Source of the DNA: Neolewinella persica DSM 23188
GTDB taxonomy: Bacteria; Bacteroidota; Bacteroidia; Chitinophagales; Saprospiraceae
Direction of reading: 5' to 3'
Assembly (NCBI RefSeq): GCF_000373105.1
Contig: NZ_KB890497.1
Location: 1-64,000, forward strand
Length of the DNA stretch: 64,000 nucleotides
This document shows positions 41,980 through 49,912 of this stretch, piece after piece (within the stretch, counting starts at the first letter, position 1; every line of letters starts with the position of its first letter). Made by a program: the position numbers and the translations under genes. Under the pieces are notes generated by a model. The model ran no database searches, had not been told where the DNA came from, and saw only the letters and a program-made list of their open reading frames with translations.

Positions 41980-42693
41980 CTACGAAAGTACCAGCGGACC
42001 GAATATCTCCATCCAAAGCCAGTAACCAACTAATCCACCAATGGCCCCTCCGGCAATAAAGGCGTTTCGCTCCTTTCTTGGAATTAAGCTGAAGAGTACG
42101 TAGGAAACAATCATTGTACCCAAAAGGCCAAATAGTACAGGGAATTCCCATCCTTTCAGTTGCAACATTTGAGAAAGGTGATGTTCATCACCAGAGAATC
42201 GAAAAGAAATTTTAGTCCCTTTATAAAGCCACCCAATAATGGAAGCAAGAGGATTGAAGATTTCCCGTAGCCAGAATAAGGCCAAGAAAACAGCTAACCA
42301 GTCGATCCATTTAAAAGAGAATGTTCGTCGTTCAATGGAGCGGAAGCGTAAAACTAAAAGTCCAACCAAGCCGGTAGCCATGGTTTGAATGGGACCACCT
42401 GCCGTCATCCAAAACACATGCTGCAGCCTGGCAGCTTCCAGCTGGTAGTATTCGGCTCTTGAGGGGAAGTCGATATCTTCTTCTATTTCACCACCGTATC
42501 GGATTAAGATGGCATTGAGGCGATCATCTAGCGGGCCCGAGTGCCAGGTCATACTGCCGTAATGTAACGTTGTTTGGTACCCAAGCCATCTGGCCACCGC
42601 AATATGACCCAGCTCATGGGTTAGGGTGCCAACAATGGTAAATACCACAAACAGCCCGGCAAACAGTAAACTGCGCCGGAAAGTGAATGACAT
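41980..42693 (-). CDS. M50-like membrane metalloprotease
   Basis: 237 aa. H26-E-L-G-H30 (TLTHELGHIAVARWLGY) is the zinc site in the first membrane segment, and five to six hydrophobic segments follow. The family includes site-2 proteases. The second zinc ligand, usually in an NPDG-like motif, is not obvious (FNPLASIIGWLYKG is a candidate), so activity is uncertain. It precedes dnaA in gene order but lies downstream of it on the same strand. Confidence 0.78.
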   Translation of the reverse strand: MSFTFRRSLLFAGLFVVFTIVGTLTHELGHIAVARWLGYQTTLHYGSMTWHSGPLDDRLNAILIRYGGEIEEDIDFPSRAEYYQLEAARLQHVFWMTAGGPIQTMATGLVGLLVLRFRSIERRTFSFKWIDWLAVFLALFWLREIFNPLASIIGWLYKGTKISFRFSGDEHHLSQMLQLKGWEFPVLFGLLGTMIVSYVLFSLIPRKERNAFIAGGAIGGLVGYWLWMEIFGPLVLS

Positions 42694-42721
42694 TAGTCCG
42701 CGATTTAATTTTTTTCTGTGG

Positions 42722-42750
42722 AATGGTCCAATAGCACCAACAGACCACTA
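42722..42750. repeat. Short-word repeat arm (CCAATAGCACCAACAGACC)
   Basis: One arm of the CCAATA/ACAGACC family seen at 22508-22621 and 10081-10147, just after the dnaA stop. Confidence 0.5.
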
Positions 42751-42753
42751 CGC

Positions 42754-44172
42754 CTAAAGCACCATATCTCCCTCTCCCTGGCCAATCCGGATCTTCCGTT
42801 CCAATTCACCGAGTGATTTGCGGATATCGTCATTGGTTTCCATCAGGTCCTTAACTGTCTTGATGGAGTAGAGAACGGTGGAGTGGTCGCGGCCACCAAA
42901 CATGCGGCCGATGGATTTGAGGCTCTGGTCGGTGTATTGCTTGACCAGGAACATGCTGATCTGGCGGGCAAGTACCACCTGTCGCCTGCGCGTGGCGCTG
43001 GCCAGGTTCTCGACTTCGAGGTTGTAATATTCGGCGACGGTGCGCTGGATTACCTCAGGAGTTACTTCTTTATTGATCTCGGTAACGAAGTTCTTGAGTA
43101 CATCCTTTGCGAGCTTCAGGTCGATCTCGTCACTCCCCATTACCCCCTGGTGGAGCACCAGGTTGTTCAGTACGCCTTCGAGCTGGCGGATGTTGTGCTG
43201 GATGTGGAAGCAAATGAATTCAGCAACGTTGGCTGGAATATCGACTTCGGTATTGTCAGCCTTTGATTTCAGGATGGCCATGCGGGTTTCCAGCGCAGGC
43301 ATGCTCAGGTCGGCACTCAGGCCCCACTGGAAGCGGCTGCGCAGGCGCTCTTCGATGTCTAGTTCGATGATCGGGCGGTCACAGGTCATGACCACAGCCT
43401 TGTTGTTTTGGCGCAAAACGTTGAATAGGTTGAAGAAGACGTCTTGAGTCTTCTTACGCTTCACGAGTTGCTGGATGTCATCTACTAATAGTACGTCGAC
43501 GTTCTGGTACCAGTTGACCAGGTCGTTAGTCGTGTTGGAACCGATTGAGCTTACCAGCTGATTAGTGAAAGTGTCGGTACTGACGTACAGGACCGCTTTA
43601 TTCGGAAACTTATTGCTGATGTAATTACCGATGGCCTGGAGCAGGTGGGTTTTACCGAGGCCTACGTTTCCGTGGACAACCAGGGGGTTGAAGGCGGTAT
43701 TGGCCGGATTGTCGGCCACCGCCTTAGCAGCGTTGCGTGCCAGGCTGTTACAATCGCCTTCGATAAAGTTGTCGAAGGTGTAACGGGGGTCGAGGTTACT
43801 TGGAATACGCGGGCGGGTGACGCCGGGAATGACGAAGGGGTTGCCCGGTGCAGGCTTGGGGCCGGGAGCTCCCGTCGCAGTGTTCCCATTTTTACCGTTT
43901 ACGGCATTGTTCTTGTTGTCCTGGCGGTTGGGGTTGATCCGGTATTGCAGGCGGCCAGAAGTCCCTAAGGCTTTGTTCAGGCTACTCTTCAATACATCAA
44001 TGTAGTGCTCTTCCAGCCATTCGTAGAATAACCGGTGAGGGACCTGAATGGTTAGTTCATTACTTTTTAGTGCAATCGGTCGTATCGGAGCAAACCAAGT
44101 ATTGAAGCTCTGCGGGTCAACGCTTTGCTGAATGGTTTGCAGACAATTGTTCCAAATTACGTTATGATCCAT
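42754..44172 (-). CDS. dnaA: Chromosomal replication initiator DnaA
   Basis: 472 aa from ATG 44172, which gives the normal N-terminus (MDHNVIWNNCLQTIQQSV); ATG 44214 would add 14 residues. Domain III has Walker A GNVGLGKTHLL, Walker B VDVLLVDDIQ and sensor motifs CDRP and LRSRFQWGL. Domain IV ends with QSLKSIGRMFGGRDHSTVLY, the DnaA-box binding signature. A linker of about 45 residues rich in Asn/Gly/Pro forms domain II. No dnaN or recF neighbour follows. Confidence 0.97.
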   Translation of the reverse strand: MDHNVIWNNCLQTIQQSVDPQSFNTWFAPIRPIALKSNELTIQVPHRLFYEWLEEHYIDVLKSSLNKALGTSGRLQYRINPNRQDNKNNAVNGKNGNTATGAPGPKPAPGNPFVIPGVTRPRIPSNLDPRYTFDNFIEGDCNSLARNAAKAVADNPANTAFNPLVVHGNVGLGKTHLLQAIGNYISNKFPNKAVLYVSTDTFTNQLVSSIGSNTTNDLVNWYQNVDVLLVDDIQQLVKRKKTQDVFFNLFNVLRQNNKAVVMTCDRPIIELDIEERLRSRFQWGLSADLSMPALETRMAILKSKADNTEVDIPANVAEFICFHIQHNIRQLEGVLNNLVLHQGVMGSDEIDLKLAKDVLKNFVTEINKEVTPEVIQRTVAEYYNLEVENLASATRRRQVVLARQISMFLVKQYTDQSLKSIGRMFGGRDHSTVLYSIKTVKDLMETNDDIRKSLGELERKIRIGQGEGDMVL

Positions 44173-44507
44173 TATATTTCCCAGTTGCACAGGTGTAGTG
44201 TTCCAAGCCGGCACAGGTGATGCCGATCAGTTAAAAAAAAGTGTATTAGATCAGTAAGTTAAACAGTAAAAAAGGGAGACCGTGGGGTCATTACAGGATT
44301 CCGAAAGGCCTCGATAGGGTGGCTGGAAACCGGCATAGGTCGGTGTACTTCTCCATCGCCGTTGCTCTTTCGGCGGAGGGCAAATATGGGGACAAACAGG
44401 TCACCTACGCAAGTAATCCGCTGCTTATTTAGGCAGAATTATCTTTGGCGGGGATTATCGCCCAAATCGGCAATTTTGTCATAAGCAGGACGCGCTTAAA
44501 CCACTTT
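44173..44507. other. Gap upstream of dnaA
   Basis: 335 bp. No cluster of TTATNCACA DnaA boxes is visible on either strand, so nothing supports an origin here. The dnaA promoter must lie in this gap; a CATATTTG -7-like box on the minus strand at 44381-44388 is the best candidate. Confidence 0.4.
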
Positions 44508-45434
44508 TTATACCCGCAAATTATTGCAAGCCACACAACGTCGCTTACTGTTGCCGGGAAAAGTGATGTCCATTCTTCCAAGACGCAGTCCGCCGAAGCC
44601 TACCTGATTTACGATTACAGGGTCCCCTTGCTCGTTATTTACTACCGTTGGCTCATTGAGAAAGGTGTGGGTGTGGCCGCCAAGAATGATGTCGATGTCT
44701 TTTGAGGCTGCAGCTAATTTGACATCGTCCACTTTGTCCTCCCGATATTTGTATCCCAGATGGCTCAGGCAGATGATGAGGTCACACTTCTTTTCACGGC
44801 GGAGCATTGCTGCAACGGTATTGCCCCGATCGATGGGGTCCTGGTATTTGGTATTCCCGAAAAGGTCATCAGGAACCAGGCCGTCCAGTTCAATGCCGAG
44901 ACCGAAGATGCCAATTTTCAGACCACCGCGTTCAAGGATTTGGTAGTCCATTGTTTTACCCGCAAGCGGGGTGCCCTTAAAGTCGTAGTTAGCCGTTAGC
45001 ATTGGGAAGTCGGCGTGCTTAAGTTGGGTGACGAGGTTTTCCATCCCTCCGTCGAAGTCGTGGTTGCCGATGGTCGCAGCGTCATATCCCATCTGGGTCA
45101 TCAACTTCATTTCCAGTTCTCCGGCGAAGAAGTTGAAGTAGGGGGTGCCCTGAAAAATGTCACCACTGTCCAACAGGATCACGTTGGGTTCGGCCGCCCG
45201 GATTTGTTCGATGAGCCGAAGGCGGCGTACCGCGCCACCCTGGTTGGCGTTTCGACCACCATCGTCCGGGAACGGCTCGATACGGCTGTGCCAATCGTTG
45301 GTATGCAGGATCGTGAGTCTGGGAGCGGCCGGATTCAGCAGGCCGGCAGCGCCGGCCAGGCCAGGGACGAGCAAAAGACCGCCGCCGATGGCGGCTTTGC
45401 GGAGGAAGAAGCGACGGGAGGTGGTGGTAGACAT
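44508..45434 (-). CDS. Metallophosphatase subunit of a split 5'-nucleotidase
   Basis: 308 aa from ATG 45434, giving a twin-arginine signal (TTTSRRFFLRKAAIGGG). The calcineurin-like phosphoesterase motifs are complete: HTNDWHS, LLDSGDIFQG, GNHDFDGG, CLSHLG and GGHTHTFL. This is the catalytic half of UshA-type enzymes, which cleave nucleotides or UDP-sugars in the periplasm. The substrate-binding half is the separate upstream gene at 45528-46274. The Tat signal fits metal loading in the cytoplasm. Confidence 0.9.
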   Translation of the reverse strand: MSTTTSRRFFLRKAAIGGGLLLVPGLAGAAGLLNPAAPRLTILHTNDWHSRIEPFPDDGGRNANQGGAVRRLRLIEQIRAAEPNVILLDSGDIFQGTPYFNFFAGELEMKLMTQMGYDAATIGNHDFDGGMENLVTQLKHADFPMLTANYDFKGTPLAGKTMDYQILERGGLKIGIFGLGIELDGLVPDDLFGNTKYQDPIDRGNTVAAMLRREKKCDLIICLSHLGYKYREDKVDDVKLAAASKDIDIILGGHTHTFLNEPTVVNNEQGDPVIVNQVGFGGLRLGRMDITFPGNSKRRCVACNNLRV

Positions 45435-45449
45435 GATGGGGTGGGGTGA

Positions 45450-45492
45450 ACCCCGGATTGTACTCGCGCTACGCACTCATTTCGTCCGGGGG
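45450..45492. repeat. Repeat family D (CCCCGGA ... TCCGGGG)
   Basis: CCCCGGA (45451-45457) and TCCGGGG (45485-45491) around a GCGCTACGCACTC loop. A similar unit is at 18762-18800. It lies between the two nucleotidase genes. Confidence 0.6.
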
Positions 45493-45527
45493 GGATCATA
45501 AAGGGGGAGTTGCTCCGCGACCCGTAA

Positions 45528-46274
45528 TTACAGCTTCATGCGTTTGCCTTCAACTTTGATGCTGATGGGGTCAGTGATCTTTTCGGCGTATTCGATCAGG
45601 AGATCGCGGATGAGTAGGCCACTTTTGATTTTGGGCAATTCTTTCAGCATACTAGTATTGCTGCCGCCGTTAGCCACATAGTCAGGAAGTGCGATGGTGT
45701 AGACCTGATTGGGATCAATGGCTTTACCTCCAATTTTGACGTCGAGTCCGCTGCCGGACGAGATGACGGAGAGGCCGGCACTTACTGGCCAGCCACCATC
45801 GTTGGCGATGTGGCTGATGAATTCTTTGAACACCTTACCGTTGAGTTCCATCAGTACGAGTTCATTGTCGAAGGGCATCAACTCATAAATTTCGGAAACA
45901 AGCAGTGGGCCCGTACCGATCTCGCCAACCCGGATACCTCCCTGATTAAGGGTAGCAAAGACAATGTTGCGATCGGGGAAACTGCCAGCTGCGGCCTGAG
46001 CAAAAAGATCTGCTACCCAGTTGCCAAGGGTGCTTTCTGGTTGCCCTTTTTTGAGCGGTGTTTTTACCGTCGCCAACTGCCGATTCATTTTGTCGTCGAG
46101 TTGGGCTTTGTAGGGGGCGATGGTTGAAACCATTCTTTGCACCTGCGGCCCCGCCTGATCAGCCTCGAGCTTGTCGGAAACCGAATAGAAACGAGGTTGT
46201 ACTGTGGGCGAAGAAAGCGGTGCCCGACAGCCGAAACCGAGCAAAAGGAGGAATATGTACAGGAGGTTACGCAT
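45528..46274 (-). CDS. 5'-nucleotidase C-terminal domain lipoprotein
   Basis: 248 aa. The N-terminus ends in LLLGFGC, a lipobox. The body matches the substrate-binding domain of UshA: LGNWVADLFAQAA, TLNQGGIRVGEIGTGPLLVSEIYELMPFDNELVLMEL cut at usual motifs, SAGLSVI and ALPDYVANGGS. A family A repeat arm (46138-46156) lies in frame near residue 40 and encodes A-G-P-Q-V-Q-R. Upstream DUF423 overlaps its start by a few bases, so all three minus-strand genes form one operon. Confidence 0.88.
   Translation of the reverse strand: MRNLLYIFLLLLGFGCRAPLSSPTVQPRFYSVSDKLEADQAGPQVQRMVSTIAPYKAQLDDKMNRQLATVKTPLKKGQPESTLGNWVADLFAQAAAGSFPDRNIVFATLNQGGIRVGEIGTGPLLVSEIYELMPFDNELVLMELNGKVFKEFISHIANDGGWPVSAGLSVISSGSGLDVKIGGKAIDPNQVYTIALPDYVANGGSNTSMLKELPKIKSGLLIRDLLIEYAEKITDPISIKVEGKRMKL
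46138..46156. repeat. Family A arm inside a coding region
   Basis: TGCACCTGCGGCCCCGCCT on the plus strand; on the coding strand it reads G-GCG-GGG-CCG-CAG-GTG-CAA-AG, in frame, encoding AGPQVQ. Confidence 0.8.
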
Positions 46275-46668
46275 TGGCGCTCAAATTACGGCGGGTTGCC
46301 AGAAAGAGCAGTACCCAACCGGCAATAAAAAAGAGTCCGCCGATCGGGGTGACTGGGCCCAGAAAGGCTACCGGAAGCCCGATGACGGTCTTGAGGGAAA
46401 GTAAATACAGGGAGCCGGAGAATAACAAGATGCCCAGGGCCCAGACGAGTACGGCCTGCCGTAAACGCTTTTGATCAATGCCGGGTAGGACCGACAGGGC
46501 GACTGCCAGCCCAATGGCAAAAACGTGGTAAAAATGGTAGCGCACGCCAGTGCCAAAAGTTTCCAGTTGTTCGGGGGCAACGAGTTCCTTGAGTCCGTGA
46601 GCACCAAAGGCCCCAATGCCGACGGCCAGGGCGCCGAGAAGTGCGCAGAGACGAAGTTGATTGGTCAT
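46267..46668 (-). CDS. DUF423 family membrane protein
   Basis: 133 aa with four hydrophobic segments and the family's signature LGALAVGIGAFGAHGLK at the N-terminus, LETFGTGVRYHFYHVFAIGLA, and TPIGGLFFIAGWVLL at the end. Function unknown. Its stop overlaps the start of the 5'-nucleotidase lipoprotein gene by 8 nt. Confidence 0.93.
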   Translation of the reverse strand: MTNQLRLCALLGALAVGIGAFGAHGLKELVAPEQLETFGTGVRYHFYHVFAIGLAVALSVLPGIDQKRLRQAVLVWALGILLFSGSLYLLSLKTVIGLPVAFLGPVTPIGGLFFIAGWVLLFLATRRNLSANA

Positions 46669-46725
46669 GCGGGCGAAGGTAGGGTAGTAGCGGGTGTTTT
46701 GTGTCTGGATTTTGTTAGATAATCT

Positions 46726-46769
46726 TAACCACTAAGGCATTAAGAGAGCAAGGGCAACACTAAGGGAAA
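46726..46769. repeat. Repeat family B (CACTAAGG words)
   Basis: TTAACCACTAAGGCATTAAG followed by CACTAAGGGAAAG; near-identical to the start of the copy at 14498-14543. Confidence 0.75.
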
Positions 46770-46933
46770 GAAGAAATTGAGAGCAGGGAGCCAGACTCGA
46801 TTTCTTTGCCAAGTGCTATTCCTATTCTAAGTGAAGATATTAGTGTCTTAATGGTTGTTCTATTTGAGGAGGTAACTTCGCAGGTCGAGGAACTTTTCTC
46901 CGTTCCGATCATTCCCGGCCCGGATGCTGTTGT

Positions 46934-46941
46934 TACCTTAG
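46934..46941 (+). promoter_or_regulatory. Possible -7 box before the NTT-like gene
   Basis: TACCTTAG, the same form as the aroK box. It lies 44 nt before the proposed ATC start at 46985. Confidence 0.3.
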
Positions 46942-46984
46942 CCGCAGCCCACTTTGGCAGTCACAACTTTTCACTCCCAGTAAC

Positions 46985-49831
46985 ATCAAAACGCTCCAGC
47001 GATTTATCGGCAAGGTCCTCCGCGTGCGCCCCGGCGAAGGGAAGCTGGTATTACTGTTACAGGTACAGATATTCCTGATCATCGCGGTATTGTTGCTGGC
47101 AAAACCTGCCGGAAATGCGATTTTTCTGTCCCGCTTTGGTTCTGCGGCCTTGCCTTATATGTTTATCCTGACGGCCGTTGTGGCCGCAATGATCTCAACG
47201 GCTTATTCCCAGGCACTGCGTTTTTTCTCTATCCTACGGGTTAATCTTTGGAGCCTGGGGCTTTGTCTGGTGATCTTATTGACCTTTTCCATACTGGTTC
47301 CCATACCGGGTTCGCGAGACATCGTCGCGGTTGGCTTATACCTATGGGTAGCCCTTTTTGGCGTGTTGGCTGCCTCACAGTTCTGGATGATGGCCAGCCT
47401 GGTCTTTGACGTCCGGCAAGCGAAGCGACTCTTCGGCCCCATCGGTGCCGGTGCCATCGCCGGCGGTATCGCCGGAGGGTATTTGGCGTCCATCATTGTG
47501 GCAAATTTTGGTGTTCGCTACTTGCTTTACTTTGCGACACTCTGCCTCATTCCGATAATGCTGATCAGCATTTTTATCTGGAAGCGATACATTGCGAACA
47601 AAGAATCTCAGCTGGCGCGTAAGAAAAAGACGGCGCGTTTGCGGGAGTCTCCCCACCAACTGATCATGGGCTCCAAGCACCTGTTGTTGCTTTGTGGCAT
47701 CATTGCCACCAGTGTGATTACGGCAAAGCTGGTGGACTATCAATTCTCAGCCCTGGCCTCAGAACGCTTTGCCGATGAAGATCGGCTGACGTCCTTCTTC
47801 GGCTTCTGGTTTTCAACCTTCAACGTCATTGGCCTGGTCATTCAACTTTTAATTACGCAACGGATTGTCCAGCGGATGGGGGTCAGCGGAGCGCTGGCTT
47901 TTCTGCCAGCAGGCCTGGGCCTTGGTGGCCTCGTCATGTTTCTGGTTCCCGGCCTTGGTACGGCCATTTTTAGCAGGCTGGTGGATGGTAGCCTTAAGCA
48001 AAGCCTGCATCGCGCCGGGGTGGAAATGTTGTTCCTGCCGGTAAGCTCTGCTGTAAAGGAACGAATCAAGACTTATATCGATGTACTGATTGATTCGGTG
48101 GCCGGAGGTTTGGGAGGGCTGCTTTTACTGCTTTTGGTGGACGGTCTCGGGATATCAATCGTAGGCATCAGCGTACCCGTAGTGATCTTCTCCGCGGCCT
48201 GGCTTTTTTGCGTGTTTTTAATCCGGGAAGAATACCTAGATGCCTTTCGGGATCAACTGCGGCATCACCGACCGCAGGAGCGACCAAATCGCAGCAAATC
48301 CCGACACAAGGAGGTACTGGAGGGCTTTTTGCGTGTGCTCGAGGATGCTAAAATGGACCAAAACAATAAGCAGCTGCTTTACGTCCTGGAACGAACGGAG
48401 AACATTACAGAAGAAAGATTTAAGAAGCCCATCCAGGATCTACTTACCCACGCCGTTCCACACGTTCGTGCCCGGGCATTGAGGAACCTGAGTTTGCGGG
48501 AGGGGAGTCCTGAAATTCTATCCAGCGTAATTCCGCTGTTGGTGGATGAAGATCTAGGCGTTAGAAACGCTGCTATGGAATACTGCATTTCCCACCACCT
48601 GGAAGAAACGGAGGAGTTGATCCGGGAACAGTTAAAGAGCCCCGAGAGCAGCATTGCCGGTACCGCCATCGTCCAGTTGATGGTAGAAACCAGGGCTAAT
48701 CCCGAAATGCGGGAGTATTGGAACCTGGCCTACGAATTTAATCGCCGGGTAGCCGAGCTAAAGTGGCTTACCGGGACCGAAGCCTCTGCCTGGCGGAGTA
48801 AGCTGTTGAAAGCCGCTGGCAGATCCGGTTCTGATCTTGGTAAAGACTTCATTGAGGCACAGCTGGAGAGCAAGGACGCTGATGCCGCCCGGGAAGCAAT
48901 TATCGCCGCTGGCGAACGCCTTGACGAGCGCTACCTGCTACGACTGATCGACTTCCTGTCGGAAGCTCCTTTCCGACCCCACGCCAAATCAGCCCTCGAA
49001 CAATTCGGTCTTGGGTTGGTAATCATCTTGCCCAGTTACCTGAAAAGACGAATTATTGACCTCGAAGACATTCGTCGGCTCCCCGCAGTACTGGAACGCA
49101 TCAACAGCCAGCAAACGGTTGATTTACTCTTTGCAATGATCGAAAGGTTTAATCCTTATGATTTGGAACTTAGGCTTGAGACACTCAAGGCATTGAATGC
49201 CATGAAGCGGGATTTTCCGTTGCTTAAAATGCCCACGAAGCGAATTTTTCGCCACATCCTTTCGGAGGTTAACACTTACCAGACCACCATCAATACCCTG
49301 GAAGCGCAGCTCCGCCTGCGCGGCTCTGAAAATGCGCAGGAACTGCAGGAAGCAAGGAATGGTCTTCTGAATTTACTGAACCAACGACAGGATGGTAACC
49401 TTGACCGGCTATTCCGCCTGCTCGGACTTCGGTATCAACCGGCCGACATCATCCCGATCTACCGTGGTCTCCAGGCCGCTGAACGCAAGGAAAAAATCAG
49501 CGCTCTGGAGTTTCTGGAAATCCTACTGGAAAATGATATTAAACGATTGGTGATTCCGGTGATCGAACGTGGCGTAAGGCTCTCCGATCCTGATCTGACC
49601 GGGCCTTCTCCCAGCCCGGAACAACTTTCAGAAGTGCAGTTCAAGAACTTTAAGCGCATTTTGCGGGGTAGGGATACCCGACTTAAACTGTCCGTCATTT
49701 ATGTGATCGGCCAATTGAAGGAGCACCGGTACTTACCCCTGTTGCTCCGGCAGCTGGAGGCATCGGATAAGCGGGTGCGGGATATGGCTAAAAAATCTTT
49801 TGACTCGGTGTTTGCTACCGTGGAAATTTAG
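46985..49831 (+). CDS. NTT-like (ATP/ADP-carrier family) transporter with HEAT repeats; non-canonical start
   Basis: 948 aa if started at ATC 46985; the first standard start is GTG 47024. Residues before the GTG (KTLQRFIGKVLRV) join to RPGEGKLVLLLQVQ in the way family members begin, and no ATG, GTG or TTG precedes them in frame. About twelve hydrophobic segments fill the first 420 residues (ALPYMFILTAVVAAM, GPIGAGAIAGGIAGGYLAS), as in MFS-fold nucleotide carriers. From about 440 on there are HEAT-like helical repeats (DLGVRNAAMEYCISHHLEE, RYLPLLLRQLEASDKRVRDMAK). Transport substrate is unknown; free-living Bacteroidota do not need ATP import, so a regulatory or lipid role is possible. Confidence 0.78.
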   Translation: MKTLQRFIGKVLRVRPGEGKLVLLLQVQIFLIIAVLLLAKPAGNAIFLSRFGSAALPYMFILTAVVAAMISTAYSQALRFFSILRVNLWSLGLCLVILLTFSILVPIPGSRDIVAVGLYLWVALFGVLAASQFWMMASLVFDVRQAKRLFGPIGAGAIAGGIAGGYLASIIVANFGVRYLLYFATLCLIPIMLISIFIWKRYIANKESQLARKKKTARLRESPHQLIMGSKHLLLLCGIIATSVITAKLVDYQFSALASERFADEDRLTSFFGFWFSTFNVIGLVIQLLITQRIVQRMGVSGALAFLPAGLGLGGLVMFLVPGLGTAIFSRLVDGSLKQSLHRAGVEMLFLPVSSAVKERIKTYIDVLIDSVAGGLGGLLLLLLVDGLGISIVGISVPVVIFSAAWLFCVFLIREEYLDAFRDQLRHHRPQERPNRSKSRHKEVLEGFLRVLEDAKMDQNNKQLLYVLERTENITEERFKKPIQDLLTHAVPHVRARALRNLSLREGSPEILSSVIPLLVDEDLGVRNAAMEYCISHHLEETEELIREQLKSPESSIAGTAIVQLMVETRANPEMREYWNLAYEFNRRVAELKWLTGTEASAWRSKLLKAAGRSGSDLGKDFIEAQLESKDADAAREAIIAAGERLDERYLLRLIDFLSEAPFRPHAKSALEQFGLGLVIILPSYLKRRIIDLEDIRRLPAVLERINSQQTVDLLFAMIERFNPYDLELRLETLKALNAMKRDFPLLKMPTKRIFRHILSEVNTYQTTINTLEAQLRLRGSENAQELQEARNGLLNLLNQRQDGNLDRLFRLLGLRYQPADIIPIYRGLQAAERKEKISALEFLEILLENDIKRLVIPVIERGVRLSDPDLTGPSPSPEQLSEVQFKNFKRILRGRDTRLKLSVIYVIGQLKEHRYLPLLLRQLEASDKRVRDMAKKSFDSVFATVEI

Positions 49832-49912
49832 TAGGTAGTGGGTAGACGGGCTTCGCCCCTGGTAGCAACACCCACTACTTACTATCCACTACCGAGGTTG
49901 CGCAGCAACCGC
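49832..49912. repeat. Inverted short-word repeat (GTAGTGGGTAG / CCACTACC)
   Basis: TAGGTAGTGGGTAGACGGG on the left faces CACCCACTACTTACTATCC and ACTACCGAGG on the right, between convergent genes. Confidence 0.65.

Noticed and set aside
44440-44447. Perfect TATCTTTG box on the plus strand
   Set aside because: No plus-strand gene follows; it runs into the antisense of the metallophosphatase gene, so it is taken as chance.
44173-44507. oriC next to dnaA
   Set aside because: No cluster of DnaA boxes (TTATNCACA) or clear AT-rich unwinding stretch is seen, and dnaN is not adjacent.
46806-47078. 90-codon plus-strand frame before the NTT-like gene
   Set aside because: It overlaps the carrier in another frame, and its C-terminal part is clearly out-of-frame carrier sequence.
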